From Purshia tridentata (Eukaryota > Streptophyta > Magnoliopsida > Rosales > Rosaceae): 64,000 bases of DNA. Both the position numbers and the translations under genes were made by a program. This document shows positions 35,682-49,827 of the stretch, piece after piece. The stretch lies in NCBI GenBank assembly GCA_003254885.1, contig QANT01005019.1, forward strand, positions 1-64,000. Reading direction: 5' to 3'. Position 1 is the stretch's first letter. Each line of letters opens with the position of its first letter. Below the pieces are notes generated by a model. That model was not told the DNA's origin. It ran no database searches and was given only the letters and a program-made list of their open reading frames with translations.

Positions 35682-38600
35682 TCAAAGAACCCATCCCTGG
35701 ATGAAGTTGGTCTCACCAGCCATGCTCTTTGGAATTGAAGACCCCTCTGCAGGAAGATATTGGTGGTACCTGCAGTTGAAACATCAACAACCATCATTTC
35801 TATAATATGACTAATTTTTCGATCAAAATACAGGCTTTTCAATCCAAACATCTGTTTTGAACTCGTACGTAACTTGCAGATCAAATTAATACATGTACAT
35901 TAATTGTTTCTAAGTGCTCCCACTGGTTTAGAATATATTTCTTAAACTTTTAAGAATAGTGTTAAACCAGCAAAATTTTGGGTTTAAATCATCTACAACA
36001 AAAATCATTATGTAAAAACATTAAACTCCTTTTACAACTTAGAAGTTATTAATTTGGATTTTACTATAGAAATAAGGGTTGAGATGAACTAATTAAGATG
36101 AGTATTATTATGGTCTAATATTTCTCCATGCAAACCTTTCAAACTTTTGAGAGAAAAGAGTCAATTTTGCAAGAATAATATATATATACAACCCAAAATT
36201 TATCAATCATGCACGTCTACACTGGTCCTAATTATTGATTACTAGCAAGCTAATACTTAATTTTAGAAGTAATTACTAGGTAATTAATTTTTAGTCCAAA
36301 TTAAAACACATGCAAGAGAGAAGCTAATTAAGTAAATTGTTGGTTACCCAATTTGCAAGATGGGTTCAGGTGGGCAGTCCATGGGATTGGTTTGTGAAGA
36401 ATGCAAAGAGAAGTTGCTACTTCCAGCTGCTGCATTAGAGCTCCATAAGTTTTGAATGGCTTTCAGATTTTGTCCTTCTGTCTCAAGCTGAAATACCAAT
36501 ATAGCATAAATTTAAGAAACTAATAATATATAGGGGAAATATGTTCAAAAATATGGAGGAATATATAATTAATTAATGTCATATATACCTTAATTTTAAG
36601 CTGCTTGTTAAGGTCTCCAAGGTGACGCTCCTGTGCCAATTATTGAATTGGAAACAATAATCACAAAAAAGGATCGATATATAATTAGATCCTAGTGACA
36701 AATTTATAACACACAAGAAAATCAGCTTTACTATTTATATATAAATAGAAGAAATTAAAAAACGAATTTAAGTAATTTCTTTTTTCTTGTTTGGGGCCGG
36801 ACCTGAAAACATATATTTTTATGTGTTCACTAAGATTGATTAGTTTGTTTTATATATTTTTTACGAGTAGAAAATCCTTGTATATGCATTACAAGGATCC
36901 TTATGTGTAGAAAACAATCTAAAAAGAATTGAAATTATATATATATGAACTCGATCTAGCTCTTACCTTTTTGCGCAGGTCTTCCATTTGTTCAATCATA
37001 ATCTGTGTCTGCAATCAATGAAAACTCCGAATGTATAAGACATCTCAAAGTCGAATTATTTTATTTTTGATAACTTGTTAGTTATTTAATTAACATTGTG
37101 CTTGAACTTATAATATATACTTGACTAAATGACTAGTAGAAATTAAGAATTCTCGAAATTAATTTATGACATGCAATTAATTACCTTCCTTTGTCTGGCT
37201 TGTGCAAGAGCTCCTTCAAGCTGTTTCTCAAGATTTTGCAGCTCCTTCACACTCAGTGGTCCAAGATCTTCACCAAGCAAATTCCTGAATTAATTAAAAA
37301 TAAGCATCACAAAAAACCAAGGTTAGATTAATGCATGCAAACATGGTGATATATATGATGTTGATTCAAATTAATTAATACTTTTAATCATGCATAGATA
37401 TATACATATATACATATATATAAATTTATTGATCAAATTTCTAAAGATCATTTATAGCATAACCTCTGAGTGCGCTCAAGGGATTCATATTTGGCCCTCA
37501 GTTTTGTGACTTCTTGATACCAGCTCTGCTCCAATTAATACCCAAAAACAAGATTAAATAATATGCTTAATTAAAATTACACCAAATTAATGATTTATAT
37601 ATACATGCTATATATGCAATTAATACATATAAGAAAAAGTACATATATCTAGAATCTTTTAGCGAAAACTCACACTATTATGTATATATACATCTACAGA
37701 GGCAATTTTTGAAATGAAAATCTGGAGTTCCAAATGTCTCTGAGCGTTCGAATATTATTCATGATTAAAGTTAGAACATTTGGAAACGTTCGAAACTCTA
37801 GACGTCCATTTTTGAAATTTTCGATATATATATGCGAAGCTGTTCAACCTGTTAAATTAATTTCTGATTGAATTGAATTGAATTAATGCATTAATAGCAA
37901 ATTTAATAGGAAATTTGACAATCAGGCATTTAGAAATAAGTACTAGAACCTGTGTTTCACGTTCAATGCTGTTGTCCTGGGGAGTGAAGCTGCAACGTTG
38001 GTATCGCTCAAGGGTTTTGGTCAAACTGCATGCAGCCAAGAAATTAAGTATATATAATTACAAATTAATTAAGTAGTCATAATATTTGCAGTTTATAAAA
38101 TGATACTGGTATTTAATATCTACTGCTGGTATTTAAATATAATTAAATTAAAGCAATTAACCACAGCAAGATCATGAATTAACAAGCCTAATTAACTAGA
38201 TATATATAGCAGTTAATTACTTGCGTCAAGCGATTTAGTACTAAAAAACTAATTAAAGATCTTCTACACGAATATAATTCTTAGGAATTCACTTGGATTT
38301 CTGGCTATATATATGCTACCTGAAATATCTTAATTTGTATAATATTGCTTGCCATGCTGGAATTTTTGATTGGGAAGAATTTACAAATTGTACATGACTA
38401 TATTTCACTTAATTTATTCAAGAAATTGAGTGAATAGATGATCAAAATCTCTCTCTCTCTCTCTCTGATCATGTACATGAAAGATCTTTAATTAATCATG
38501 CATCATAAAATTAAAAGTACTTAGTGCATTATATGCAATATGATGCAATATATATATATATATATACACTAATCATAAAATCTTGAAGCATTTTTTGTTT

Positions 38601-39386
38601 TTTGCTTCATTTTTTGAAAAATTGCTAGAAACCCAGCTGTAGCCTGTAGAATTTATTTTCACCACAAACATCTAGATCGATAATGAAGGCAAAACCGAAA
38701 AATAAAGTCGATCTTGAAACCAAAAATGAATTTTTTTGCTTTTTTATATTTATGGTCTTTGACATTAATTATTTAATTTGTACAGAAAGTTTAATTAATA
38801 ATACCCTAAATAAAGGGAAAATACAAATATAAACTGGTAGATCATGAAAGGTTTAGAGAGAGAGAGAGGAAGTAGCAATATATATATCATCAGTTGAGTT
38901 GAACATAGCTAGATGCATCATTTAATGTGCCATTCACCAATATGGAACATACAATTTGAAAGCAAACTGGACACTGAGATACAGTTTGTCAAACCCATCA
39001 GCTTGACTACCAGTTCCTATATATGCTAAATTAAAAGTTAAAACACCCTGGGATTCACTTTCCAGGAAAAGGCAGTTTTGGGATTTGGGTAGCACGCCTC
39101 TATGAAATTCTCTTATTTAATTGAAATATACTTTTCTCCAAAACCTTCAGTACTTTACCAAGAATGAGTAACCCTAGAACAAAGGCTCAGTTGAAACCAA
39201 AAGATCTGAAGGATCAAACATGTGAAAAAGAAGAGATTTGATCATATCTGGAGCTTATTATGCTAGATTTGCCACAAATCATTGCAACATAGAAGTAGAA
39301 ATAACCCGAAAACCAAAAATCAGGTATGTTTGATTTGTCACACTACCAGCTCTCATTGGAAGCTTTTATATAGCTAGAGAAAGCTG

Positions 39387-39418
<32 letters not shown>

Positions 39419-40555
39419 CCTTAGGAACCTAGGGATCAAAAGATGAAACAAATTAAGGTACCACTCATCAGTATATATCTGATATGGATATGGGTGTGCT
39501 TGATTTGTCACCATAGAAGCAATAATAGAGAAAGAAATACAGAAACAAAGACGGTGCTAAAACCAAAAGATCATAGGCTCTAAAGAAATGTGGACAAGTT
39601 TTTATAGTCCTTGGAGTACTGTTTGATGTTTTTAGAGAGAGAAATTAAGAGACTGAGAAAGAAAAGACCAGTTCTTTGCACAAAGGTAAAAGAGGAGTTT
39701 CTTAACAAGTCAGAGATTGCTGCAGGAAACAAAAACCACATTGATGAGAAGTTGTTCTCATATGAAAGAAAAAAAAAGAGCCACATCCCATATACCCAGA
39801 AAAGAGAGAGTACTGAGAGAGAGAGAGTGGATGGATGAAACGTGTCGATCTGTGAGTGGAAAATTAAGCTGGTAATGATCTCTCTTACAATAGAAGAGAT
39901 AACTTGATCCAAAAACCATGAAGGTAGCCGAAAAGCCCACAAAATCGTTGAGAGTGAGCACATGGACCAGAAAAGAAAGATATATCAGACATAGTGAGAG
40001 GGATGTCAGAGACAGGTGTTGAAGAAAGAAAGAAAAGCATACTCACACTCATAGAACAGCACAGCACAGCACAGAAATCTAAAGGCTAAAGAACAAAAAA
40101 NAAAAAAAAAAAAAAAAAATTTAGAGAGTGAGAAGCAGAAAGAACAAATTTTAACACCAAAAAAAAGAACAAATCTGAAGTGGGAAAGAAAAACCAAAAA
40201 TCCAAAAGCAATAATTTTTCAGTATACCCAGAATGAGCTTTTTAGAGAGAGAAACAAATGCAAATTATACAAAAAGAAAAAAGGAAATATAAGGAATACG
40301 CATATATTAACCCTGCCACAACCAAAAAATGAGAAAAGAAAGAATTGTTAGAGAGAGAGAGAGAGAGAGATACCCAGCACTTCCAAACTCATAGAGCTTG
40401 CCACGACTAGAGAAGATGATGAGGGCAACCTCAGCATCACAAAGCACAGAGAGCTCATAGGCTTTCTTGAGCAGACCATTTCTTCTCTTTGAGAAAGTCA
40501 CCTGCCTGTTGATCTTGTTCTCTATCCTCTTCAGCTCCACTCTCCCCCTCCCCAT
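35682..40555 (-). CDS. MADS-box transcription factor, AGL6 orthologue
   Basis: Eight exons on the minus strand (40374-40555, 37950-38025, 37464-37525, 37185-37284, 36967-37008, 36589-36630, 36348-36487, 35682-35769) encode 243 aa. The MADS domain is residues 1-60 ([20 protein letters not shown] start), followed by I region, K box (about 87-171) and a C-terminal region with the AGL6-I motif area [15 protein letters not shown] and the AGL6-II end [11 protein letters not shown]6 acts in floral meristem and organ identity, with SEP-like bridging activity in higher-order MADS complexes, and also in flowering time. Intron 1 is 2348 bases with three CT/GA tracts and a poly-A run containing an N at 40101. 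It is the subfamily partner of SOC1 in a linkage conserved in Arabidopsis (At2g45650 next to At2g45660). Confidence 0.95.
39387..39414 (+). repeat. (GA)n microsatellite in AGL6 intron 1
   Basis: About 14 GA units, CT on the AGL6 sense strand. Further short CT/GA tracts at 38452-38467 and 40351-40370 lie in the same intron; the last starts four bases after the exon 1 boundary. Confidence 0.8.
40351..40370 (+). repeat. (GA)n tract beside the AGL6 exon 1 donor
   Basis: Ten GA units on the plus strand, CT on the AGL6 sense strand, start four bases inside intron 1. Confidence 0.8.
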
Positions 40556-40761
40556 TTTACCACAAACCTCTTAATCTCTTTCTAATTTTCACAAAGAGTA
40601 CTTATGTAATAGATTTGTATATTTATGTGTGTATTTATTAATATTGCATTATTACTCTTTACTTTTCAGTAGGAGTACTACTAGCTAGTACACAAAAATG
40701 GTGCTGTTGGTGAAGAAATGGGTTGGTCTGTTCTGTGAGAGAAGTGAGAGAGTTGGGAGGG

Positions 40762-40770
40762 GATTATATA
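40762..40770 (-). promoter_or_regulatory. Probable TATA box of AGL6
   Basis: On the minus strand CTATATAATCC lies about 205 bases upstream of the start codon, between two GA-rich segments, implying a leader of about 175 bases. Confidence 0.55.
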
Positions 40771-41283
40771 GAAATGGGAGAGAAGCTAAGAGAGGCACAT
40801 GTAGTATTCACTGAGCCACGTGATCTAATATTGCAACAAAATGGAAACCCAGAAATTCTTCTTTTTTGCTCATTCTCTTTTTCAATTTTATTTTAGCAAA
40901 GCTGTCATGGCTAGCTTGGTGTGAGATCAGCAAAGTAGAGTTGCCTTCAGGTTTAGGGTAAATGAACATTCAATCCCACGCGCCCAGTAATTAAATCAGG
41001 CTGTTGTATAGATGGGTCTAATTTTTCCTCCTTTTAAACTAATACTTTATTACTTTTTCATTTTGTTTATTGAAGTTAAAAAATATTGTTAAGATGTTTT
41101 TGATTTAAAAAAATGTGTAATATTATCGTAGTATTGTTATAATATTATTTTAGTTTTATATTAATTACCTTAATATTATAATATTATCATATATATTATT
41201 CTAGAATTATTTGTGGAATTTAATTGTACCAAACGATCGATGCTCTGGTTTGTAAATACATTTTAATTGTGGAAAATGATTTT

Positions 41284-41723
41284 GGGCCTCAAAATGAGGT
41301 GCCTCAAAACTCAATAAGGTAGAATTTCTATTTTATAATTGTGATTATCTACTTCATATTTTAAGTGTCACATCAGTATTTTTAATGACATAACTACCCT
41401 TTTAATTAAAAAACATATAAAAAATTGAAAAACATACAAAAAAAATTAAAAAGCATACAGAAAAATTAAAAAACCATATATAAAAACATAATTGTGATTT
41501 CTGTGTGTTTTTAATATTTTTGTATATTGTTTTTAAGTTTTTTTTAAATTTAATTTAATTATTTTTAATTTAATATAAAATTTAATTAAAAGGATAGATA
41601 TGTCCTTAAAAATTCTGATGTGGCAATTAATTATGACGTAGCTTTAAAGTAATGATACAAAATTACAACATGGAAATTCCATATGTCACTGAGGCCATTT
41701 TGAGACATTTGATTTTGAGGCCT
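41284..41723. mobile_element. Long-TIR MITE upstream of AGL6
   Basis: The left end GGGCCTCAAAATGAGG and the reverse-complemented right end GAGGCCTCAAAATCAAA begin inverted repeats that persist for about 150 bases (CACATCAG...TTTTAA...GACATA...TATCCTTTTAATTAAA in both arms). The AT-rich centre is made of short AAACATAxAAAAA-like units. No clear target duplication. Confidence 0.65.
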
Positions 41724-44700
41724 CCTAACACTCCCCTTTAATTTACCAACTGATTAGTTGACTCTATTTGCAAGGATAATATACCTGACTGTTACATTTG
41801 TGGTACCATGTGGCTTTTCAGAGGTGAAGAAATCAAGGGTGGCTAGGAAAGCCATGTCATATGTTATGACATGGTCACATCATATAGCATGCTCACCGGC
41901 TGCTGCATCTAATCAAAGATCGAGAGTGAGAGAAAAAAGAGAAATGGAGAGAAGAGAGTATGAGGGAAAGAGAAAGAGGAGAGAGGAGAGAGAGGAAGAG
42001 AATAGACAGGGAAAGAGAGAGAATGGAAGTTTGTTGAATCACCGGCGATGGTGAGATCGGAGTGGGTCTGTACACTAGGAGGTGGTGATGGTGCATGATT
42101 TTGTTATTCTAAGATTTAATTAATGAGGGTATTATGGTCATTAATTTGAGTTAGGGGGTTAGAATAGCAATTTAATAAATTAAATAAAAGAGAGGAGCGC
42201 ATATCGAGAAGAAAATGAGTGTGTAAATAGCAGCACTCTTAATAAAAAATGGTTAGTTTTTAAAATTTCTCTTGTATTTGGCCAAAAAAAAATTTTCTAA
42301 ATTTAATATCATAAATACAAGATCCGTTATAGTCAAGATATCAAAATTATTTTCTATGAGTTACCAAAATTAATTTAGTAAAAGGCGAATTTACATAGCA
42401 CTACTACATAGTTATACATTGAGAAAATTCGCAAGTTTAATAAGGACTGATATGTATAAGTACGAAAAAATAAATATAAGAACATTCAGGCATGTGGGTC
42501 ACTCCAGCACGTTCATATATTTCATCGATCATATGTCCTTTCGATAAAAACTAGGTTACATCAAACATGAAGGGTTGCTTGATTTTTTTAAAATTAAATT
42601 GGTTGGGTAAATTCCATTACTATGGTATATAAAATTGGTCCATAATTTTTGTGCAGCAAAAAAAAAAAAAAAAATTCAACATGGACAAGTTTGAAAACAC
42701 AAGCAAAAGAAACTAATAACTCTCATATTTGCAAAGTAAGCTCATCTTGAGAGTCCAGAAACTCGAAGCGAACCATTAAAATAAAGCTAGTTCATATACA
42801 TTATGTGAGTTTATATTTTTGATAAGTACTAAAGTACAGTACGTCCATAAAATTTAGGGGACTAAGATTTGAAAACCCTTACATTCAAGAACGTACCCGA
42901 GATGCTTTTCTCATTTGTCTAACTAATTAATTCTACAACTGATCATATCAGCATTCAAAAAACAAATGAGTTGAAAAATATTAGCATTAAAACTCTCTAC
43001 TATAAAAACAATGTCAAATCACATATTGGGTATATTCGAAAATTGCCCTAAATTTACAAAATTTTGTTGGTCTTTTTTTTGTTTTTTCTCAATTCTTTGT
43101 GGAGTGCATTAATAAACTGGACACTTGGTTGCTGAATTGTCAGCATCTATGTCCATTCTTCCTTGGAATATGGTACATTGGTCCTAGTGGTCTAGAGGAG
43201 CTACCAACATTAATAAAAAGGGTTTATATGGTTGTTAATTAGAGAAACCTGCAAAGTTTGATTCAATATTTATGGTAGGGGTAAAAGGTCCTTTTCATGG
43301 AGCTAGCATGCGAAGCTAGCTTGATTTTTTGTGTACAAAATATATAATGCCCCAAATTAGTACACATTTGTCTTAGTGTGGGAAATTGGATGGAATTATA
43401 TTAGTAGCTGAATTAGGAATTATAATTAGTACGGGCCCAAAAACTCAAAAGGGTTCATACTGATGAGAATTGAGAAACATAAAAATGAAACATAATTAGA
43501 AACTTTGGATAAGAAGAATTAAAGAGAGTGAGGAATACGTATATGCATGGTAAAAAACAAATTAGGAAGACTAAAAGAAACCCATGAGGGCCATGGTTAA
43601 TCATATATATGACATTCCAATTAAGAAACCTAGCTAGCTAACAAAAGTCATGAATCTGGTACACCTAGCTATAGCTTTTGGCACCCCAAATTAGGATGGA
43701 CATGAATAATGTGTATATATACTATATAAAAATGTGAGATTAGGACTAATTAATTATTAATTTGTTAGATATCAGTTATATATGTATTTTATATTTTTAT
43801 CAACAATACAGAATACACCTCCTAACTAATTAAGGATTTAGTGATGTGTATATATCTACTTTGCTGTACAAAATACTTATAATGAGGAAAATATTAATAA
43901 TCTTTCTACTAGTACATACAAGCACTTATATATGAGTATTATAGTTCGATAAATATATATATATATATATTTATGTATGATTATGATTGATTACTAATAT
44001 TTGTCACCTTATCAATGGAGACAAATATTTCCCCATTATTATATATATATTGGGACGTCTTTACTATCCTAAAGTCAAGTAAATGTTTGCTTTGGAAAGC
44101 AAGACAAGTTATATGCTATCTTATAATTGTTTTTACTTGTTTTAATTAACCCTAATTGTGTATATAAGTGTAGTTTATTATTTTTTCACACATCTGTTTG
44201 AATTTGCAATATACGACACTGGTCTTAAAAATCAAATAAAACTAGTAGAGTAAAAATAAGCAGAGATTTCAAATTCGATCAAATTTGAGATTCTTGGCCT
44301 GCTTATAATTCTTGAGTTTTACATAAAAAGTACAATGTTCTAATCACAAAAGGGATGGTAAGTTGAGATTCTTAATTACCTGCTTCTAATTCTTGATTTT
44401 TAAGATAGAGACATATTTAGAGTCCAAACATATAAGTTTTGAATTAAAGATTTTCAACGCACGAAAAAATGTTTGTGCTTGCTGGACTGAACTAGTTAAT
44501 ATGTAGAGCTTAACGTATATTGGATTAAATTAAAATTTGATCTAAAGTATTGTTTGTTTCACATTCCGCATTAATCTTATATAAAAACTCTTAAGAATAT
44601 ATTATTTATGTAAACAAATTGGTTTGGTTGTTGTTGTACTCTCTCTTTCTCTTGTCATATGCCCTAAGGAAGGTACGTACGTACATTTTGAAGACCCTAC

Positions 44701-45694
44701 ACGTACATGTACACACCCCCACACACCAAGTTATGTTGGTAAATCAAATGGCCGTCATTTTCATGAGTTTTCACCTTCCAGCATGCCAAAGGTTCAGCAA
44801 CGCTTGCATTTGGACACAAAATTTCGCCCCAAATGTTGTTTATTTCATTTTTGAACCATATTTATTTATTTATTTTGTTTTCTTTTTCGCTACATATCAA
44901 CATTTATAATATTACTGACCCATTTGATTGCTCTTGGCGCGTGTCTAAATCTATGCGTGTAGCAGTTGTTGGGTGCATGTACCTTTGCACAAGACCTAAT
45001 CTAAAGCCTATTTCTTAGAGCTACAGACTCTCTTCTTGACCCTGAAAAAAGAATCTTAAACTCTCAGTTGGAAAAAATGTTTTTTTCGTGATATAATTTA
45101 TAAATACATTTTTGTGTTTATCATGTATTAATTGTTTGGATAATTGGATTCCAAAAATAGTTTGAGTCTTTGAGATAATAGGCCAGCAAAATGTAAAAGA
45201 AAAAAGAATAATTCAAAATCTAAAAGAGTAAATTAAGATTATAATTAACAGACGACTATAGATATATAATTTTATCAAATGTTGGACCTAATTTAATTTG
45301 GTCGAGGCTTAGAAAATATATATGTTCAGTTTAATTAGGTCCTGTATATTAATATTGAGTAGGGTTAAGGTAGCAAGTAACTTTTATTTAATTCCATGAT
45401 CGATGATCACATGAACACATGCAATGTATGTGATTCCAGTAGTACATTAATAAAAGAAGTGAAACCAGATTGCCTAGGAGAATTTAGTCATATGCTTCAT
45501 AGAGTATCGAAGACTGTTTTAGTAATGTACCATTTGTTCTGGCCAAAAGATGGAAAGTCATTAATGTAGTCTGTATTGTAGGTCTTATTATTTTGGACAA
45601 AGGGACAAACAAATAAAACAACCCTTTTAACGTCATCAATCTCCTGCACCGTTTGAATATCACTGACCACGCATTTTATTATTAATATATATAA

Positions 45695-46495
45695 AGTGTT
45701 GTTATTTCCACCCTCTTGTTTTATTTTCCCACCTAGCTAACTTATTTTTTCACCTCCTACTCAATTTTAAAAGTTATGAAAATTCTATTCTCACTCCCCA
45801 ATTATTCCCATAATAACCCTAATATAATGAACAATTACCCACCAGCTAATTAAATACTCTTCACACCCTTAAAATTATGTCTCACTCACCCATTCATCTC
45901 CTTCTACATTTTATTTTCTCACTTTATCATCTATGATAATATCACACCCTTCCATTTTCAAGTTCACCATTTCATAGGTTAGCATATAGACCTTGTACGT
46001 GCTTGCAATTGGCAGTAGGTCTTACAGTAATTTTAAAGACTAATGACTTAGGCTTGTGGGGTTTAATTGCGACTAACCCAGTAGTTTGGAGATTTCCATG
46101 TCAAAGCTTGAAGTTGTTCCATATCAATTATTGATAACAATCTCTTGGGCATTGATTTACATATGTTAACACATTATTAATCTAGCTACATGAATATTCC
46201 AAATTTTCAATTATGAATGATTACTTTTCTTTCATTGGTTGGGTATTGATTTTGTTAGGGTTTTTCAAATGTAGGGTCAATTACTGTTTATATTATCTTA
46301 ATTAATTTGTATGAGTAGAAGAGAAGATGAATTTAGGGTTTATTGGGTGTAAAGGGGTGATTAGGGTTTAAATTTTTTTTTTTTTAACTTTTGGGTGGTT
46401 AGGTCTTTCAAGTCATTTTACAAAAAATATATTTATTATTAATATATTTTTAAATATGGGTGAAAAAATAAGAAGTGAGTGAAAATAGAAGCACT
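45695..46495. mobile_element. Non-autonomous element with AGTGYT termini
   Basis: The left end AGTGTTGTTATTTCCACCC and the reverse-complemented right end AGTGCTTCTATTTTCACTC are imperfect inverted repeats that continue into TTATTTTTTCACC. AT-repeat flanks prevent a sure reading of the target duplication. A similar terminus (reverse complement AGTGCTGCTATTTACACAC) lies alone near 42211-42231. Confidence 0.5.
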
Positions 46496-49400
46496 CTATA
46501 TATATATGTGTGTGTAACAACATTATTGAGTATTTATTATAAATATTTATAATGTGTGTATATAGCTTACTAGCTTACAGGTTTAGCCCAACCGATGCAT
46601 AATAAAGCGATATATTATTCTTCTATGCGGTCCTGCACTTTGCTTTAGCTAGCTTTGACTAGTCAAAGTTTGAATTATTGACCATTAACTAATTTAATAG
46701 TGATTTTGTATCAATATAAAATTTCAATGTCAATCACAGTATATATTTCAAAACCAATTAGTTATCGGTTGAAGTACGGCCCAAAATCTTGTATATAAAA
46801 ATGCATGCAAGACTTAATAATTAGTAGTTTGTTCACTTTGTGTTACTGTTAGAGTTCTATGGGTCTCTGTTCGACTGGCACAGAGAGAAAAACTAAAAAA
46901 TTATCAACAATCCACATTCTTGCACACAAAAAATTATTATGTATAATTGTTATACTATTATGTGGTGTAATCAATTTAAGTGTTATAGTTATAGCTACGT
47001 ACTATTCTTGCACGCCCCCGCACATACGACATCACTTAAGTTAAACACATAGACAAATCCTATACTATATAACATTGAGCAAGCGTGTCTACTCATTCTA
47101 ACATGTGGGTGAACATTCTTTGATACCATAAAAGAAATTGGAACATATTCAATTTAAAACCAATTAACAAATGATGAAAGTCCAATACCTTATAAATCAC
47201 TATATAAGACAATAATTTTTCAATATGAATAACACTTCAAACTCTCACACACATTCGTGAAAATACCAATAAGCTCACCATATACATACACCTTCTTTGC
47301 CTAAATCACAGTAGAGAATTAATGCACAGAGCAAGTGATGTGTTTGAGAGCTATGCAACAATGGACCTCTTAACTATGTATATGCATAAATTTTCTCTGC
47401 AGAATGTCAACAATTTTTATGGACGCCAAGTGCTGAGTGCTCAGTAGCTATTGTCAAGCGCTTGGCGGTACATTTTTGCTTCTTCCTTAAGTGCTTGACA
47501 CTAATTTTTTGGCTTTATGTTAGGTTTTAATTTTGGAATTTTAGATTTCGCCCAAAATTTCAGAGTTAAAACCTAACATGCAGTCTCCCCACAAGCCTTA
47601 TTCTACACCCTAAGAGGGTATAAAGCGAACTCGTACCTTATACCCTAAAAAAGGGACGGTGGAAGCAGCACCAAGCACTTGTTGCAGTACTCAACTGTTA
47701 TAAACAAAAGCTGCCGAGAGCTCGACATCTTTGTCAAATGCTCAATGATAGTTATATGTAAAAAAAAATACGGACACATATGTCTTAGAGAATTTTCTTT
47801 TGCACATGTGAACGATGTGAATACATATATATTTATGGTCCTAATAATAAGAATAATTATGAACTAAATTCCCAAAAATTATTTTTATCAAAATAACACA
47901 ACAGTTCAATTTTTAGCAATACGGATCTCATATTCAGAAGTCAGCAACATTGCTTGGCCAAGTTTGTTTCAAGTCACCAACACCATTTTCTTGGAAAAAT
48001 TGATAAGTCAGAAGAACCATTTATGTGCTAATAAGATTAACAAGTTTAAGATATGCATGTATGTTTACTTAAACTTCACCAAAGAAGAAGATAAAAGAAG
48101 TACAGAAGGTCTGTTTATCCCCAAAGGCAATTGTCATACAATCAAATCTTTTTCCCTTTTAACAATTATTTTCTTTATGGGGTGTCACAAGATTAGACAA
48201 AGTAGCTAATAATTCAACAGAATTGGCATGAAAGATGCACATAGTGGCCTTTTTCATTCCATTGAGACCTTTGAAACAAACATCCCCCGCATTACCAAAA
48301 TTTTAACTACAAAGGGTGTGCAAATAGGAAAAGGGTTGAAAAAGAAAAAGGTGAAGAAAAGTAATGGTCACATTCACACAGCATTGATGATGATGATAAA
48401 GTAGCACAGTATATAAATAATGTTCTAAAAGTGGGTCTAACCGCTTTAAACAGTGATCCATCCTTTGGTCTAATTGGTGGGTGTGGTTAGGGCTTGCCAT
48501 TTTAGGAAAGTTTTGATAGCTGTGTGTTGTGCTCTTCAATGCACATTTCCAGTTTCTGCTACACCAGCCATCAACTGAGCTTTCAAGTCCTATCACCAAG
48601 GGGGTCCCGTCTTTGTTTCCATGTAATGAAGAGGGAACAAATAATAGTACATAGTGAAATGGGACTCTTTTCTCTCTTGGAATTATTTGTTGTCTCTTTT
48701 CCAAAAACTAATTTTACTTGGGTTTTCCTAATATTGGATATGGGACTAAATTAGGTGGGAATGCAGAGAATAATAGTGATATGGTAATATTATGATTTAT
48801 GGGGCACTATCTTTGCCAGCCTAGTAGGTTGAAATTTAAAGAAAGCTTTAATTATGATAGATACATTTATGGGTTTTAAAACTTGTTGGGTTGTCCTGTA
48901 AAAGTTGTGAGATATATCATCACTAGCTATATCAGTGTTCAATTTTGACAAGGTGCTAAGCTTTAAGGAAGAGGCTAGGGGATGAACAATACGGCCATAG
49001 AAAAAACCATGTGCATGTCATTATCTTGGTTAATTAATTTACTCATGCCACCAGTAAGAAAATCTGTACCAGAAATTCTGTACCATCATATATTACATCA
49101 AGGAAGTCAATTCCCAAAGAGTAAAATGCATGTATTGTGCTAAGACCCAGTATTGAAATCTGTCTTATTACAACAGGCCAGGAATGATTACTGTGTATAA
49201 AAGACATTACCTTCCTCTCAATGACTTTATTCATAGAACCAAGAATGAGATGTTATATTGAATTATATATGGGACTAACAATAAGATTAGAGGTACCGAA
49301 AAAATAACATAACTTACCAGCCTTAGAAGCTGGGTTAGTCACCACCTCGATCATTTCATGCTTGACCAAAAGTTCTTTCAAGCTGGTTTTAATTTTCATA

Positions 49401-49827
49401 TGATGTGACAAAAGACATAACCTATGGTAGGCTGGTAGTAGATGTAAGTATAGAATTATTGATACATAATATATCTTTTTATTTGATTTATAATCATACA
49501 AGGGGGAAGATATTTCAGTCATTTGCATCAACCGAGCAGCATAGCAATATCCTATTGCTTATCTTAAACCACAAACGACAAATGACAAAAAACTGGGGGT
49601 ATTTCATCACTCTCCTCTCTGCGTTGACTTGGGGGCGTGATTTTCAGGATTTCTTATTTTGCTTAATTGGGTCGAGGCCCATATTGATCTTCACAGTTTG
49701 GGCCAAGAATCTAAAGCCTAGACCCACAGTTCCATAAGCAGAGAAGCAGAGAAATAAATGAGCAAAACAGAGTTCAAGAGGAAAACAGAGGTAGAGAGGC
49801 TTCGAGAAAGAACCATAGAAGGAGTTG

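Larger units (their letters stand above)
40771..49827. other. 9-kb gene-free interval upstream of AGL6 and SAP18
   Basis: The longest non-genic stretch in the window. It holds two recognisable MITE-type elements (41284-41723, 45695-46495), a lone element end near 42230, a GA-rich block at 41930-42030 and (TA)n runs near 43955. The open frames here, including 133 codons on the minus strand at 48303-48704, show no domains or splice context. As the AGL6 upstream region it may contain distal control elements, but none can be named. Confidence 0.5.

Noticed and set aside
39580-40197. Several minus-strand frames in AGL6 intron 1
   Set aside because: They lie wholly within an intron, are Ser/Phe-rich from CT repeats and poly-T, and one crosses an N.
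41758-42096. Opposed frames rich in Arg/Glu and His/Ser
   Set aside because: They are translations of a GA-rich tract, not a protein.
48303-48704. Open frame of 133 codons on the minus strand
   Set aside because: No domain, signal or splice-compatible partner exons; low-complexity composition fits chance.
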